From assembly GCA_035628505.1 (NCBI GenBank), contig DASPJR010000016.1:1-6023 (forward strand): a DNA stretch of 6,023 nucleotides, written 5' to 3'. Shown piece after piece: positions 5,143-6,023 of this stretch. The position numbers and the translations under genes are program-made. The notes under the pieces were generated by a model. The model made no database searches. It was not told the DNA's origin and saw nothing but the letters and a program-made list of their open reading frames with translations. The DNA is from DASPJR01 sp035628505 (GTDB taxonomy: Bacteria; Planctomycetota; SZUA-567; H5-PLA8). Numbering within the stretch: the stretch's first letter is position 1; the number at the start of each line of letters is the position of its first letter.

Positions 5143-6023
5143 ATGGCCAGGACCCGAACAAGCGCCGGCAAGCGACTACGCCGCTGGCTGATGCAATCCG
5201 CTCTCCTTTATTACAGTGTCGCCTGCTGGGTGTACCTGATTGATGCCCTGCCGCTCGGCTTTGCGAGGTTTCTGGGCCGCTGCGGGGGAAGACTGGCGTA
5301 CTACCTGGATTGGGGGCATCGGGCTATCGCACTAAACAACCTGGCGATTGCCTTTCCCGAAAAAGACAGGGCCGAGCATCTGCGCATATTAAAAGCGTGC
5401 TACGTCCATTTAGGGCTCCTGGTCGTCGATTTCTGCAAATGCAAAAGCCTAACGGCCGACGACGTGCGCACCTGGATCGTTCCTGAGGATGGCGCCCTGG
5501 ATCGCATGAATGCCGCGAAGGCGCAGAATAAAGGCATCATCGCCGTCTCTGCACATATTGGCTCCTGGGAACTGGCCGGCTTTGCCTTTCCGACACTGGG
5601 TTTCCCGGCCGTCTCGATTGCGCGGAAAATCGTCTCCGACCGCATTGAGGCACTCGTCCATCACATTCGCACGCGCCTTGGAAACGAAGTCGTTCACAAG
5701 GAAGGCGCACTGCGCCACATGCTGCGTGCATTCAAGGAGAAGAAGGCGCTGGGCATCATCATGGACCAGCACGCCGGTAACGACAGTCCGTGGATTCCGT
5801 TTTTCGGGCGCGAAGCGTCGACCGTCGATTCAGTCGCGCGTTTGCACATCCGAACGGGAGCGCCCGCGATGTTCAATGTGATGATCCGGCGCCCCGATGG
5901 CAAATACACCTGGCGCAGCCGCACGATTCAGATTCCCCCTCCTCGTACGGAACAGAGCGAAGACGAGCGCGTAAGGGAGATACTGATCGCCTGCAACCGC
6001 GAGATGGAAGATGCCATTCGCGA
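5143..6023 (+). CDS. LpxL/HtrB-type lipid A lysophospholipid acyltransferase, 3' end missing
   Basis: The frame is open from the ATG at 5143 to the right edge (293 full codons); family members are usually about 290-320 residues, so only a short C-terminal piece is missing. The family transfers an acyl chain from acyl-ACP to a lipid A precursor at the inner face of the cytoplasmic membrane. The N-terminus is basic (Lys10-Arg-Leu-Arg-Arg) and is followed by a hydrophobic anchor at about residues 17-36, then Leu-Asn-Asn-Leu-Ala-Ile-Ala-Phe-Pro-Glu, which matches the usual Asn-Leu-x-x-Ala-Phe-Pro. The catalytic H(x4)D/E motif is His138-Ile-Gly-Ser-Trp-Glu143. The downstream block Asp208-Gln, Pro219-Phe-Phe-Gly-Arg-x-Ala-Ser-Thr and Arg-Thr-Gly-Ala-Pro is characteristic. 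Which acylation step it performs cannot be told. There is no Shine-Dalgarno sequence before the ATG; a GTG at 5125 in frame is a weaker alternative start. The next gene is outside the window. Confidence 0.93.
   Translation, partial: MARTRTSAGKRLRRWLMQSALLYYSVACWVYLIDALPLGFARFLGRCGGRLAYYLDWGHRAIALNNLAIAFPEKDRAEHLRILKACYVHLGLLVVDFCKCKSLTADDVRTWIVPEDGALDRMNAAKAQNKGIIAVSAHIGSWELAGFAFPTLGFPAVSIARKIVSDRIEALVHHIRTRLGNEVVHKEGALRHMLRAFKEKKALGIIMDQHAGNDSPWIPFFGREASTVDSVARLHIRTGAPAMFNVMIRRPDGKYTWRSRTIQIPPPRTEQSEDERVREILIACNREMEDAIR

Noticed and set aside
5449..5924. Several overlapping minus- and plus-strand frames of 60-125 codons in the right end
   Set aside because: They are shadows of the acyltransferase frame, which carries the catalytic His138/Glu143 motif and the downstream family blocks.

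Overview
The window looks like chromosomal DNA of a GC-rich, Gram-negative bacterium. It most resembles Verrucomicrobiota or a relative in the PVC group. The reasons are an LL-diaminopimelate aminotransferase (DapL) of the roughly 410-residue chlamydial/plant type, a lipid A type acyltransferase (so an LPS outer membrane), a Carboxypeptidase-regulatory-like beta-sandwich protein, a small two-helix protein with an Arg-Arg-Trp-Phe-Gln start, and heptameric low-complexity repeats between genes. The phylum is an inference from family membership only; Acidobacteriota or Planctomycetota are not excluded.

Layout, left to right: (1) the 3' part of a large multi-domain beta-sandwich protein gene on +, cut by the left edge; (2) a 35-bp array of five GTGRCGR heptamers in the short gap after its stop; (3) a small membrane-protein gene on -; (4) a 228-bp divergent spacer holding fifteen AGAAACY-type heptamers, including an exact 42-bp tandem duplication, a unique 53-bp stretch, and five more degenerate heptamers that run into the ribosome binding site of the next gene; (5) dapL on +; (6) a 96-bp convergent gap almost filled by one long imperfect inverted repeat; (7) an exported coiled-coil/PDZ protein gene on -; (8) a 195-bp divergent spacer with a good sigma70-like promoter; (9) the 5' part of an LpxL/HtrB-type acyltransferase gene on +, cut by the right edge.

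The genes alternate in strand (+, -, +, -, +), so each is probably its own transcription unit and no operon is visible. Functionally they are loosely linked by the cell envelope: DapL makes LL-diaminopimelate for peptidoglycan and lysine, the acyltransferase acylates lipid A, the PDZ protein is probably periplasmic, and the beta-sandwich protein is probably exported. I see no tRNA, rRNA, CRISPR, insertion sequence, phage gene or toxin-antitoxin pair. I did not find a convincing new biological system. The most unusual content is the intergenic repeat structure and the domain architecture of the PDZ protein.
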